A stretch of DNA of 64,000 nt from DATKZM01 sp035527975. Lineage in GTDB: Bacteria > Pseudomonadota > Alphaproteobacteria > JAPULJ01. The stretch covers positions 1 through 64,000 of the forward strand of contig DATKZM010000034.1 in assembly GCA_035527975.1 (NCBI GenBank), read 5' to 3'. The notes under the pieces were generated by a model. The model was not told the origin of the DNA. It saw only the letters and a list, made by a program, of their open reading frames with translations, and ran no database searches. Of the stretch, positions 51,753 to 61,193 are shown piece after piece. The stretch's first letter is position 1. Each line of letters starts with the position of its first letter. Made by a program: the position numbers and the translations under genes.

Positions 51753-53098
51753 CTTACGCGCGCATGAACTACTCAAGCCGCAGGCCGATCCTGGCGGCGC
51801 TGTCGATCGCCATCTTCGCTGTCTTCGCTGTCTTTGGCGGGGGACGCCCGGCGCTGGCGGAATTGCGGGTCACGGTGGGCGATCCCAATGCGAACCCACT
51901 GCCGGTCGCGGTCACCAGTTTCCATGGGCCCGATGCGCGCGCGCGGCGCGTCGCGGCGGACGTCGCCCGCGTGGTAATGGCCGATCTTGAGCGCTCCGGG
52001 CTGTTCAAGCCGATCGACCGCAAAGCCTTCATCCAGAAGACCGATACGATGAACCTGCAGCCGCAGTTTTCCGATTGGAAGCAGATCGGCGCCGAAGGTC
52101 TGGTCCACGGCTCGGTAACCCTGAAAAGCGATGGCCGGCTGCGCACCGAGTTCCGCCTTTGGGATGTGCTGGCGCAGACGCAGATGGTCGGCAAGGCCTA
52201 TGAGACGCCGCCAGCCAATTGGCGCCGCGTCGCGCATATCATTGCCGATGCGATCTACAAGCGCGTCACCGGCGAGAATGGCTATTTCGACACTCGGATC
52301 GTCTATATCTCTGAAACCGGGTCTGTAACGGCGCGCGTCAAGCGCCTTGCCATCATGGACCAGGACGGCGCCAACCATCGCTTCCTCACTAACGGCGCCA
52401 ATCTTGTGCTGACCCCGCGCTTCTCGCCCTCGACCCAGGAGATCACCTATCTCTCCTATGTCGGCAACCGGCCGCGCGTCTACATCTACAACATCGACAC
52501 GCGGCGGCGCGAAGTAGTCGGCGAGTTCCCGGGCATGACCTTCGCCCCGCGCTTCTCGCCCGATGGCAACAAGATCATCATGAGCCTTGCCAGCAGCGGC
52601 AATTCGGAGATCTACACGATGGATCTGCGCAGCCGCGTCGTGCGGCGGCTGACCAATCACCGCGCCATCGACACCTCGCCCTCCTTCTCGCCCGACGGCG
52701 CCAAGATCGTCTTCAATTCCAACCGCGGCGGCTCGCAACAGATCTATGTCATGAGCGCCAATGGCGGCGGCGTCACCCGCATCAGCTTCGGCAAGGGGCG
52801 CTACGCCACGCCGGTCTGGTCGCCGCGCGGCGATCTCATCGCCTTCACCAAGATCGGCAAGGGCGGTTTTGCCATCGGCGTGATGCGCCCCGACGGTTCC
52901 GGCGAGCGTCTGCTCGCAAACGGCTTCCTCGTCGAGGGCCCGACCTGGGCGCCCAATGGCCGCGTGCTGATGTTCTTTCGCCAGGCGCGCGGCGGCAGCC
53001 CGCAACTCTTCACGATCGACCTGACCGGCAAGAATGAGCGACCGGTGGCCACGCCGCTGGGCTCATCCGACCCTGCCTGGTCGCCGACACTGCCTTGA
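51749..53098 (+). CDS. tolB: Tol-Pal periplasmic protein TolB
   Basis: Periplasmic beta-propeller that links Pal to the rest of the Tol machine. Residues 1-35 form a signal peptide ending near ALAE. The N-terminal domain (LRVTVGDPNANPLPVAVTSF ... DLERSGLFKPIDRKAF) is followed by the six-bladed propeller with repeats such as TPRFSPSTQEITYLSY, FAPRFSPDGNKIIMSL, TSPSFSPDGAKIVFNS and WSPRGDLIAF. ATG 51749 overlaps the tolA stop (ATGA) after GGAGG. It is 449 residues, full length. Confidence 0.95.
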   Translation: MTYARMNYSSRRPILAALSIAIFAVFAVFGGGRPALAELRVTVGDPNANPLPVAVTSFHGPDARARRVAADVARVVMADLERSGLFKPIDRKAFIQKTDTMNLQPQFSDWKQIGAEGLVHGSVTLKSDGRLRTEFRLWDVLAQTQMVGKAYETPPANWRRVAHIIADAIYKRVTGENGYFDTRIVYISETGSVTARVKRLAIMDQDGANHRFLTNGANLVLTPRFSPSTQEITYLSYVGNRPRVYIYNIDTRRREVVGEFPGMTFAPRFSPDGNKIIMSLASSGNSEIYTMDLRSRVVRRLTNHRAIDTSPSFSPDGAKIVFNSNRGGSQQIYVMSANGGGVTRISFGKGRYATPVWSPRGDLIAFTKIGKGGFAIGVMRPDGSGERLLANGFLVEGPTWAPNGRVLMFFRQARGGSPQLFTIDLTGKNERPVATPLGSSDPAWSPTLP

Positions 53099-53289
53099 GG
53101 CGCCGCCATGCATTCGCGCATGCGCGCCCCTCGAATTCGATGGCCCGGAGACCATCGAATGACCGCGAGCCAAGGATCCGCCGAGGTTACGGTCACGTGA
53201 CCGGCCATTGCGGACCCGCAATCGCGGACTTTCCTGCCGACAATCGGCAAACGTTATGTTCACAAAGAAAGCGGTACAGGAGTAGTTAA

Positions 53290-53778
53290 ATGGTGCTGAA
53301 GAAAGCGATGGTTCTTGCTGCGGTCGCGGCGCTCCTGGGAGGCTGCGAAACCGGCCCCAAGAGTCAGGGGAACGTGTCCGGCGGCGGTTCCGCCGGTGCG
53401 GGAGCCAATGGCGGCTGGGTAGCGACAGCCCAGCAATGCGGCGGAGAACGCGTGTTCTTCGATCTCGACCAGCACGACCTTCAGCCGGCGGCGCGCCGCA
53501 CGGTTGAGTGTTGGGCCAATTTCCTGAAGAACAAGCAGGCCGTGACCCTTCTGATCGAGGGCAATGCCGACGAGCGCGGCACGCGCGAATACAACCTCGC
53601 GCTCGGTGATCGCCGTGCGAATGCGGTGAAGAACTATCTGGTGGCACTTGGCGTGAATTCGCGCCGGGTGCGGACAATCAGCTACGGCAAGGAACGGCCT
53701 TGGGTGCCCGGCAGCAGTGAAGACGCTTGGGCAAAGAACCGCAATTCCAAGGCGCTTCCGTCGGCGCCCGGAACCTGA
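53290..53778 (+). CDS. pal: Peptidoglycan-associated lipoprotein Pal
   Basis: Outer-membrane lipoprotein anchoring the Tol system to peptidoglycan. The lipobox LLGGCETG places Cys at residue 18. After a Gly/Ser linker comes the OmpA-like domain: RVFFDLDQHDLQPAARRTVECWANFL, VTLLIEGNADERGTREYNLALGDRRANAVKNYL and RRVRTISYGKERPWVPGSSEDAWAKNR. These include the peptidoglycan-contact Asp and Arg. The last 15 residues (NSKALPSAPGT) are not the usual NRRAV-type ending, a local divergence. It is 191 bases after tolB. Confidence 0.95.
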   Translation: MVLKKAMVLAAVAALLGGCETGPKSQGNVSGGGSAGAGANGGWVATAQQCGGERVFFDLDQHDLQPAARRTVECWANFLKNKQAVTLLIEGNADERGTREYNLALGDRRANAVKNYLVALGVNSRRVRTISYGKERPWVPGSSEDAWAKNRNSKALPSAPGT

Positions 53779-53914
53779 GCCGGCGTGATTGGAGCGGCGT
53801 TTTCTGCCGGGACCGCCGCCCCAGTTTCGCCAAACTAATCAATACTATGTACTGAAATCCGGTGACGGAGGGTTACCCGTGCCGGACAACCAAACAACTG
53901 AACCGGACGCTGAC

Positions 53915-54922
53915 ATGACACATCTGCACCGCGTCACCCCGATTGCCGGAGGCTGCTTCGCCCTGGCCTTGGCCGTCGCGCTCATCCAGCCCACCCTGCC
54001 CGCCTTTGCGCAAGGCGCAGAGCTTAACGAGGTGCGCAACGAAATCGCCAGGCTGCAACGCGAGGTATCCGCGCTGCGCCGCCAGATCGCACGTGGCGGC
54101 GCGCGGAGCAATGGCAGTGGCGGCCGCGGCGGCCCCAAGTCGATCGGCGGTGAGTTGCCGCCTACCTTGGCCGCCCGCATGGAGGTTCGTCTCTCCCAAC
54201 TTGAGGGCCAAGTCAGCCAGATGACCGGCAAGATCGAAGAGATCAACCACGGCATCAAGCAGATCGGCGAAAAGCTCGACAGGGCCGTCACCGACATCGA
54301 GCTTCGCCTGGCGGCGTTGGAGAAAGGCAAGCCGCTCGCGGGCGGCGGACGGGCAAGAACCGCCGGCGGTGAACGCGGCACGGCGCGGCGTAGCGGGGCC
54401 AGCGGCACAGGCCGCGCGGCAGGCGGCGGCGGCAGCTCAAGCGCCGGCAGGTCGGGCGGTGCCGCAGGCGGTACAACTGGCGGCACGGCAGGCGGCACTG
54501 GCGGCGGCCGCGACCAGCTCGCAAAACTTCCCGACGGCAAGCCCGCCGAGCAATACCAGTACGCGATGTCGCTCTTGCGGCGCGGCAATCACGACAAGGC
54601 CGCCGGCGCGCTCAAGGCTTTCATCCAGCGCTATCCCAACGGCACGCTCACCGGCAACGCGGTCTACTGGCTGGGCGAATCCTACTATGTGCGCGGCCAG
54701 TATCGCGAAGCCGCGATCCATTTCGCCGAAGGCTTCAAGAAATTTCCCAAGAGCCCGAAGGCCTCGGCGAACCTGCTGAAGCTCGGCATGTCCTTCGGCA
54801 AGCTCAACAAGCGCCGCGAGGCTTGCGCCAGCCTGTACGAGTTGCAACGGCGGTACCCCCGCGCACCGACTTACATCCGTCGCCGTGCCACCGGCGAATC
54901 GCGTCGGCTGCGCTGCAGCTAA
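53915..54922 (+). CDS. cpoB: Tol-Pal-associated periplasmic protein CpoB (YbgF)
   Basis: Coordinates outer-membrane constriction with peptidoglycan synthesis. ATG 53915 starts a signal peptide ending near PAFAQG. An N-terminal coiled coil (NEVRNEIARLQREVSALRRQI; VRLSQLEGQVSQMTGKIEEI) precedes a long Gly/Ala/Ser/Thr-rich linker of about 70 residues. The C-terminal TPR domain follows (YQYAMSLLRRGNHDKAAGALKAFIQRYPNG, AVYWLGESYYVRGQYREAAIHF, LLKLGMSFGKL). The linker is unusually long and low complexity. tilS starts inside its end. Confidence 0.92.
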   Translation: MTHLHRVTPIAGGCFALALAVALIQPTLPAFAQGAELNEVRNEIARLQREVSALRRQIARGGARSNGSGGRGGPKSIGGELPPTLAARMEVRLSQLEGQVSQMTGKIEEINHGIKQIGEKLDRAVTDIELRLAALEKGKPLAGGGRARTAGGERGTARRSGASGTGRAAGGGGSSSAGRSGGAAGGTTGGTAGGTGGGRDQLAKLPDGKPAEQYQYAMSLLRRGNHDKAAGALKAFIQRYPNGTLTGNAVYWLGESYYVRGQYREAAIHFAEGFKKFPKSPKASANLLKLGMSFGKLNKRREACASLYELQRRYPRAPTYIRRRATGESRRLRCS

Positions 54923-56300
54923 GAAGCAGGCGTCCGGCCTTGGGAATAACCAAACGCATACCGCCGCGCGCCCGCTGAGCGAGCAGGACTTCGCACACGC
55001 CATGACGCGTCTCGGCCCGTTCGAGCGCGCCCCGCATCTGGCGGTCGCGGTCTCCGGCGGCGCCGACAGCATGGCGCTAACGCTGCTGGCGGCCCACTGG
55101 GCGCGAAGCCAGGATGGCGGGGTCACGGCGATTTCGATCGATCACGGCCTGCGGCCCGAATCTGCGGCCGAAGCCCACAAGGTGGGCGCGTGGTGCGGCG
55201 ATCTTGGAACCGCCCACGTCACCTTGACCTGGACCGGCCACAAGCCGGGCAGCGGCATCCAGTCCGCCGCCCGCGCCGCCCGCTATGCGCTGCTCGGCGA
55301 CTGGTGCCGGCAGAACGGCGTGCTTCATCTCCTGACCGCGCATCATCTTGAGGATCAGGCCGAGACGGTATTGTTGCGCCTTGGCCGCGGCAGCGGTCCC
55401 GACGGGCTCGCCGCCATGCCGGCGATTGCCGAAGCGCCGCATTATCGCCTGCTGCGGCCGCTTCTTGATATTTCCAAATCCGCCCTCGTCGCGACGCTGC
55501 AAGCGGCGCGCCAGGATTGGCTGGAAGACCCAAGCAACCACGACCCTGCCCATACGCGCACGCGCCTACGGCAATTCTCCCACCGGCTCGAGCAGGCCGG
55601 TGTGCCCGCCGACGGGTTCGCGACAATGGCAGCCAGCCACGGCCAAGCCCGCGCACAATCCGACGATGCGGTCGCGGCATTGCTCGCCGCTGCCGCGACG
55701 CTCCACCCCGAAGGCTGGTGCGCGCTCGATCCGATACGTCTTGCCGAGGCCAAGCCCGAGCACATGCGCCGGGCGCTGACCCGCGTCATTGTCACCGTCG
55801 CCGGCCGCGCTTACCCCCCGCGCGGCGCCCGGCTCGAACGGGTGTGCGAGGACTTGCGCCGCGGCGATCTGGGAGCGGCGCGCACCATCGGCGGCTGCCG
55901 CATCGTGCCCACAAGGGGCAGCCTTCTTGTTTGCCGCGAGCCCGCCGCCGCGCGGCAACGGTTATCGGCCGCCGGCCGCGGCCTGGTCCGTTGGGACAAC
56001 CGCTTCACGCTCACGCTGTCGGGAACGCCTGAATTGGCCGGGGACCATCTGCGCGTTGCTCGCCTCGGACGCGCCGGCTGGGCCGCCCTCGCCGCCGACC
56101 GGCCCGAGCTTCGAAAGACCGCGGTCCCGGCCCCGGTCCGCCCCTCTTTGCCCGCGCTCTGGGATGGCGAGGCTCTGATAGCGGTTCCAAATCTGGGTTA
56201 TTGGCGTTCAGGCCGCGCGGAGACCGGGCTCAGGCTCGGTTCCGCCACATTTAGCCCATCGCTGCCGCTCGTCGGAGCACGTTTCGGCGTTGCGAAATGA
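54885..56300 (+). CDS. tilS: tRNA(Ile)-lysidine synthetase
   Basis: ATP-dependent enzyme that adds lysine to C34 of tRNA-Ile(CAU), changing its decoding from AUG to AUA. The PP-loop is VSGGADSMALTLLA (about residues 56-69); HHLEDQAETVLLRLGRGSG, RPLLDISKSAL and QDWLEDPSNHDP are further TilS motifs. At 471 residues it is full length with the C-terminal domain. GTG 54885 is the first available start and overlaps cpoB by 38 bases; ATG 55002 would lose the conserved PLSEQDFAHAM-type N-terminus. It precedes ftsH, as in most alphaproteobacteria. Confidence 0.92.
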   Translation: MPPANRVGCAAAKKQASGLGNNQTHTAARPLSEQDFAHAMTRLGPFERAPHLAVAVSGGADSMALTLLAAHWARSQDGGVTAISIDHGLRPESAAEAHKVGAWCGDLGTAHVTLTWTGHKPGSGIQSAARAARYALLGDWCRQNGVLHLLTAHHLEDQAETVLLRLGRGSGPDGLAAMPAIAEAPHYRLLRPLLDISKSALVATLQAARQDWLEDPSNHDPAHTRTRLRQFSHRLEQAGVPADGFATMAASHGQARAQSDDAVAALLAAAATLHPEGWCALDPIRLAEAKPEHMRRALTRVIVTVAGRAYPPRGARLERVCEDLRRGDLGAARTIGGCRIVPTRGSLLVCREPAAARQRLSAAGRGLVRWDNRFTLTLSGTPELAGDHLRVARLGRAGWAALAADRPELRKTAVPAPVRPSLPALWDGEALIAVPNLGYWRSGRAETGLRLGSATFSPSLPLVGARFGVAK

Positions 56301-56507
56301 CGCAGATCGCCTACATACTAGCAAGGCGTCCGCAGCGTCCCGCAGCACGACGAGGTCCAATTCGGCAATTGAAGGGCTGGCAAGGCAAACGGCAAAACCG
56401 GTCATTCCCCGCCGTGCGTAAAGGGTTCTGCAAGACAGGCGTGGCAAACTAGCGATCTGGCCGATATCCGGCCGGACGGCCGGGGCCGCGAAGGAAACGG
56501 TGATCCA

Positions 56508-58439
56508 GTGAATAATTTTGGCAAGAATCTCGCGCTTTGGGTGATAATCGGCCTCCTGCTGATCGCCCTCTTCAACCTGTTCCAGGGCTCCTCGAGCAGC
56601 CGCGATCCAAACAAACTTGCCTATTCCGATTTCGTCCAACGCGTGCAGGCCGGGACCGTCCGCTCGGTCACCATCAAGGGCGAGAAAATCAGCGGCCGGC
56701 TGGCAGATGGCTCGACTTTCGCCACGACCAAGCCCACCGAGGACCCCGACCTCATCAAGCGCCTGTTGGCGAAAAACGTCCAGGTCGAGGCCGCGCCGAA
56801 GGACGAGGGCATGCATCCGCTGCTTTCGGTGCTGATTTCCTGGTTCCCACTGCTGCTCATCATCGGCCTCTGGATCTTCTTCATGCGCCAAATGCAGTCG
56901 GGATCCGGACGCGCCATGGGCTTTGGCAAGTCGCGCGCGCGGCTGCTGACCGAGAAGGTCGGCCGCGTCACCTTCGAGGATGTCGCCGGCATCGACGAAG
57001 CCAAGCAGGAAGTCGAGGAGATCATCGAGTTCCTGCGCGACCCGCAAAAATTCCAGCGCCTCGGCGGCAAGATCCCGAAGGGCGTGCTACTCGTCGGGCC
57101 TCCGGGCACCGGCAAAACACTGCTCGCCCGCGCCATCGCCGGCGAGGCCAATGTGCCCTTCTTCACGATCTCCGGCTCGGACTTCGTTGAGATGTTCGTC
57201 GGTGTCGGCGCCAGCCGCGTCCGCGACATGTTCGAGCAAGGCAAGAAGAACGCCCCTTGCATCATCTTCATCGACGAAATCGACGCCGTCGGCCGTCACC
57301 GCGGCGCCGGCCTTGGCGGCGGCAATGACGAGCGCGAGCAGACGCTGAACCAGCTTCTCGTCGAGATGGACGGCTTTGAGACCAACGAAGGGGTCATCCT
57401 GATCGCCGCGACCAACCGTCCCGACGTGCTCGACCCGGCGCTGCTTCGCCCGGGCCGTTTCGACCGTCAGGTCGTCGTCCCCAATCCCGACGTGATCGGC
57501 CGCGAGAAGATCCTCAAGGTCCATATGCGCAAGGTGCCGCTGGCGCCCGGCGTCGATGCCCGCGTGATCGCACGCGGCACCCCCGGCTTCTCCGGCGCTG
57601 ATCTCGCCAATCTGGTCAACGAAGCGGCCCTGCTGGCGGCGCGCATGAACAAGCGCGTGGTCACCATGGCCGAGTTCGAGAGCGCCAAGGACAAGGTGTT
57701 GATGGGCGCCGAGCGCCGTTCGATGGTGATGACCGAGGACGAAAAGGAAGCGACCGCCTATCACGAAGCCGGCCACGCGCTGGTGAACATTCATATGACC
57801 GAGGGCGACCCGCTGCATAAAGTCACGATCATTCCGCGCGGCCGTGCGCTTGGCGTCACCATGTCCCTACCCGAACGCGACCGCCTCAGCTATTCCAAGA
57901 AATGGTGCGAAGCCAATATCGCCAAGGCATTTGGCGGCCGTGTCGCCGAACAGCTCATCTACGGCGAGGAGCACCTCAACACCGGCGCGGCGCAGGATAT
58001 CAATATGGCGACCAGTTTGGCGCGCTCGATGGTCACCGAATGGGGCATGAGCGAGGAGCTCGGGCCGCTGCAGTACCAGGAAAACCAGGACGAGGTTTTC
58101 CTCGGCCATTCGGTCGCACGCACTCAGCACATCTCGGAGAAAACCGCCGAGACGATCGACCAGGAAGTGCGCCGCATCATCAATGCGGGCGAGGCCAAGG
58201 CGCGCGAGATCCTGACCGAGCATCTCAAGGATCTGCACAAGGTCGCCAAGGCGCTGCTCGAATACGAGACATTGAGCGCCGACGATATTGCGTTGATCCG
58301 CAAGGGCAAGAAGATCGATCGTGGCGATGATGCCGAGCCGACCGCCAAAACCGGCGACAAGCCCCGCGCCTCGGTGCCGACGACATCCAAGAAGCCGCGC
58401 TCCGACGGCGGCATGGAGCCCGAGCCGCAAGGCACCTGA
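56508..58439 (+). CDS. ftsH: ATP-dependent zinc metalloprotease FtsH
   Basis: Membrane-anchored AAA+ protease degrading misfolded membrane proteins and regulators. Two TMs (residues about 5-22 and 104-124) flank a periplasmic domain. The AAA module has Walker A GPPGTGKT (about 197-204), Walker B CIIFIDEID, and the second region of homology ATNRPDVLDPALLRPGRFDRQ. The peptidase has the zinc motif HEAGH (H419, E420, H423). At 643 residues it is normal. Start is GTG 56508. The C-terminal tail is charged and variable. Confidence 0.97.
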   Translation: MNNFGKNLALWVIIGLLLIALFNLFQGSSSSRDPNKLAYSDFVQRVQAGTVRSVTIKGEKISGRLADGSTFATTKPTEDPDLIKRLLAKNVQVEAAPKDEGMHPLLSVLISWFPLLLIIGLWIFFMRQMQSGSGRAMGFGKSRARLLTEKVGRVTFEDVAGIDEAKQEVEEIIEFLRDPQKFQRLGGKIPKGVLLVGPPGTGKTLLARAIAGEANVPFFTISGSDFVEMFVGVGASRVRDMFEQGKKNAPCIIFIDEIDAVGRHRGAGLGGGNDEREQTLNQLLVEMDGFETNEGVILIAATNRPDVLDPALLRPGRFDRQVVVPNPDVIGREKILKVHMRKVPLAPGVDARVIARGTPGFSGADLANLVNEAALLAARMNKRVVTMAEFESAKDKVLMGAERRSMVMTEDEKEATAYHEAGHALVNIHMTEGDPLHKVTIIPRGRALGVTMSLPERDRLSYSKKWCEANIAKAFGGRVAEQLIYGEEHLNTGAAQDINMATSLARSMVTEWGMSEELGPLQYQENQDEVFLGHSVARTQHISEKTAETIDQEVRRIINAGEAKAREILTEHLKDLHKVAKALLEYETLSADDIALIRKGKKIDRGDDAEPTAKTGDKPRASVPTTSKKPRSDGGMEPEPQGT

Positions 58440-58460
58440 CGCCGCGCAAAACGCAACAAC

Positions 58461-58487
58461 CGGGCCGCCAACTAATCTGGCGGCCCG
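58461..58487 (+). terminator. Hairpin between ftsH and folP
   Basis: CGGGCCGCCA (58461-58470) pairs perfectly with TGGCGGCCCG (58478-58487), loop ACTAATC, 22 bases after the ftsH stop. There is no T run after it on the plus strand, so it may be an attenuating or mRNA-end hairpin rather than a full terminator. Confidence 0.55.
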
Positions 58488-58575
58488 ATGCTTTGCGGAG
58501 CATGTCGCGATTTCTGAGCTCTCTGCGCCCCTCCTCATCCCCGCCGCTTTGACCCATGGCCCACGGGCCGCCCGC

Positions 58576-59586
58576 ATGGTCGAGGCCGGCCATGCGCTCT
58601 GGCTCGCCGGCGGTCCCTACGCCTTCACCTCTGCTGAGCTGCGCACGCGCGATGGCGCCATCGCGATGCTCAACGTCGACGAGCTCAGCAGCCGTGCCGA
58701 TCTGCGCGACACGCTCGACCGCCTCACCGCCCCGCGCGCGCCTTTCGCCGGGCTCGATCTTGCCACCCCGCGCATCATGGGGATCGTCAACGTCACCCCC
58801 GACAGCTTCTCCGATGGCGGCGACTTTGCTGCGCCCGGGGCCGCCATCGATCACGGTAAAGCACTGATCAAAGCCGGCGCCGATATCCTCGATATTGGCG
58901 GCGAGTCGACCCGGCCCGGCGCGGCGCCCGTCATGCCAGCCGAGGAAATCGACCGCGTGCTTCCAGTGATCGCGGGCCTCTCCACTGTGGGCGTGCCGCT
59001 GTCGATCGACACACGCAACGCCGCCACCATGCGTGCGGCCATTGCGGCCGGCGCCGCCATCATCAACGACGTCTCCGCCCTCACCCACGACCCGGAAAGC
59101 CTGAAAACCGCTGCGGTGCTTGGCGTGCCGATCATCCTCATGCATATGCGTGGCGAGCCCGCCACCATGCGCGAGGACGCGCGCTACGACGACGTCGTCC
59201 GTGAGGTCTTCGACGAGCTGTCGATCCGCGTCGACGCCGCGGTCGCCGCGGGCATCACGCGCGGGCGCATCGCCGTCGATCCCGGTTTCGGCTTTGCCAA
59301 GGCCTCGCGCCACAATGTCGCCGTGCTGCAGGATCTGACCGCCTTTCACGGGCTCGGTTGCGCGCTCACGGTGGGCGTTTCGCGGAAAAGTTTCCTTGCC
59401 GCGATCACCCGCGAAAGCGATCCCAAGGCCAGGCTCGGCGCATCCCTGGCGGCAGCGCTGGCCGCATTGGCCCGCGGCGCCCGGATCGTCCGCGTCCATG
59501 ACGTCGCAGAGACCGCGCAGGCTATCGCCACGTGGCAGACCATCAATGGCGGGCGAAGCGAGCTGACCAATGACGTATCCGCATAG
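58576..59586 (+). CDS. folP: Dihydropteroate synthase
   Basis: Condenses p-aminobenzoate with dihydropterin pyrophosphate in folate synthesis, the target of sulfonamides. DHPS motifs are IMGIVNVTPDSFSDGG, ADILDIGGESTRPGAAPV, PLSIDTRNAATMRAAI, AAIINDVSALTHD, ILMHMRGEPATM, IAVDPGFGFAK and GVSRKSFLAAI. The start is unresolved: about 25 conserved-looking residues (SELSAPLLIPAALTHGPRAA) lie upstream of ATG 58576 without an ATG, GTG or TTG after the ftsH stop. ATT 58510 follows GGAG and is a possible rare start. It is followed by glmM. Confidence 0.92.
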   Translation: MVEAGHALWLAGGPYAFTSAELRTRDGAIAMLNVDELSSRADLRDTLDRLTAPRAPFAGLDLATPRIMGIVNVTPDSFSDGGDFAAPGAAIDHGKALIKAGADILDIGGESTRPGAAPVMPAEEIDRVLPVIAGLSTVGVPLSIDTRNAATMRAAIAAGAAIINDVSALTHDPESLKTAAVLGVPIILMHMRGEPATMREDARYDDVVREVFDELSIRVDAAVAAGITRGRIAVDPGFGFAKASRHNVAVLQDLTAFHGLGCALTVGVSRKSFLAAITRESDPKARLGASLAAALAALARGARIVRVHDVAETAQAIATWQTINGGRSELTNDVSA

Positions 59587-59696
59587 CAGGGTTGTCACGC
59601 GCCGCGGTCGGCTAATCCCATCTTTACCTTGTTGATCTTCAATGTGCTAAACCGGCCCAATCGAGCACCCAGTTGAACAAGAACCCAAGCAATCTG

Positions 59697-61046
59697 ATGG
59701 CACGGAAACTTTTCGGAACCGACGGTATTCGCGGCACGGCCAACAGCGAGCCGATGACCGCCGAGATCGCGCTCAAGGTCGCGATCGCCGCCGGCCGGCA
59801 TTTCCGCCGCGGCGAGCACCGCCACCGCGTGGTCATCGGCAAGGACACGCGTCTCTCCGGCTACACGATGGAGCCGGCCCTGGTCGCGGGTTTTGCCTCG
59901 ATGGGCATGGACGTCTTCACCTTCGGGCCGATCCCCACGCCGGCGGTCGCCATGCTGACCCGCTCCATGCGCGCCGATCTGGGCGTCATGATCTCGGCCT
60001 CGCACAATCTCTATCAGGACAACGGCATCAAGCTCTTCGGCCCCGACGGCTACAAGCTCTCCGACGAGATCGAGGGCGACATCGAACGCCATGTCGCCGA
60101 GGGTGTGTCGGACGATCTGGTGCCATCGGCCAAGCTCGGCCGGGTCAAGCGCCTCGACGACGCGGCCGGCCGTTACATCGAGTTCGTCAAGGCGACCTTC
60201 CCCAAGGACCGCACGCTCGAAGGCCTGAAGATCGTGGTCGACTGCGCCAATGGCGCGGCCTACCGGGTCGCGCCCACGGTGCTGTGGGAGCTCGGCGCCG
60301 AGGTCATACCCATGGCGGTCGAGCCCAATGGCTTCAACATCAATGAGGAATGCGGCGCCACCAAGCCGCAGCGCCTGCGCGAGCGGGTCATCGCCGAGCA
60401 CGCCGATCTCGGCATCGCGCTTGACGGCGATGCCGACCGTGTCGTGCTGGTCGACGAAAAGGCCGATGTCGTCGACGGCGACCAGCTGATGGCGCTGATC
60501 GCCGCCGATTGGAAACGCCGCGGCCGTCTCGCCGGAGACGGGCTTGTCGCCACGGTGATGTCCAATCTCGGTCTTGAGCGTTATCTCGATGGTCTCGGCA
60601 TCGCGCTCGCGCGCACCAAGGTCGGCGACCGCTATGTCGTCGAACATATGCGCGATCACGGCTTCAATGTCGGCGGTGAGCAATCGGGTCACATCGTGCT
60701 CTCCGACTACGCGACCACCGGCGACGGACTGATCGCGGCCCTGCAGGTGCTCGCCGTGCTAACCGAGACGCGCCGCAAGCCGGCCAGCGTATCGACGCGC
60801 ATCTTCGAGCCCGTTCCCCAAATCCTAAGGAACGCTGCGATCAATGGTTCGGCGCCGCTGGAGGCGGAGCCGGTCAAGACCGCGATCGCCGAAGGCGAGA
60901 CGCGTCTCGGCAAGGGCGGGCGTCTCCTGATCCGGCCCTCGGGCACCGAACCGCTGATCCGTGTCATGGCCGAAGGCGACGATGCGAAGCTGATCGGCGA
61001 GGTCGTCGAAACGATTGTCAAAGCCATCGAAGGAACCGCAGGCTGA
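59697..61046 (+). CDS. glmM: Phosphoglucosamine mutase
   Basis: Converts glucosamine-6-phosphate to glucosamine-1-phosphate for UDP-GlcNAc, peptidoglycan and lipid A synthesis. The phospho-serine is S102 in VMISASHNLYQDNGIKLFG; the metal-binding loop is LDGDADRVVLVDE; the sugar-binding loop is GGEQSGHIV; the phosphate-binding loop is RPSGTEPLIRVM. ATG 59697 (MARKLFGTDGIRGTAN) is the conserved start. At 449 residues it is full length. The folP-glmM order is conserved in bacteria. Confidence 0.97.
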   Translation: MARKLFGTDGIRGTANSEPMTAEIALKVAIAAGRHFRRGEHRHRVVIGKDTRLSGYTMEPALVAGFASMGMDVFTFGPIPTPAVAMLTRSMRADLGVMISASHNLYQDNGIKLFGPDGYKLSDEIEGDIERHVAEGVSDDLVPSAKLGRVKRLDDAAGRYIEFVKATFPKDRTLEGLKIVVDCANGAAYRVAPTVLWELGAEVIPMAVEPNGFNINEECGATKPQRLRERVIAEHADLGIALDGDADRVVLVDEKADVVDGDQLMALIAADWKRRGRLAGDGLVATVMSNLGLERYLDGLGIALARTKVGDRYVVEHMRDHGFNVGGEQSGHIVLSDYATTGDGLIAALQVLAVLTETRRKPASVSTRIFEPVPQILRNAAINGSAPLEAEPVKTAIAEGETRLGKGGRLLIRPSGTEPLIRVMAEGDDAKLIGEVVETIVKAIEGTAG

Positions 61047-61193
61047 GCCCGGGCTCGCTCGTCGGCCCAACCGCCAACCTCATCCATCTATCGACCCCAC
61101 CACGGCGCGGTGTTTTTTCAGCCCTCGCGGAACATGATGAATTGACAACATGACCAGTGCCGTGCGGCGCCGCTTTACGAATCAGGAGACTCC

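Noticed and set aside
61047..61193. TPP riboswitch upstream of thiD (or thiE)
   Set aside because: The conserved CUGAGA and ACCUGAUCUGG-type elements are missing; thiE directly follows the aldolase gene without a leader.
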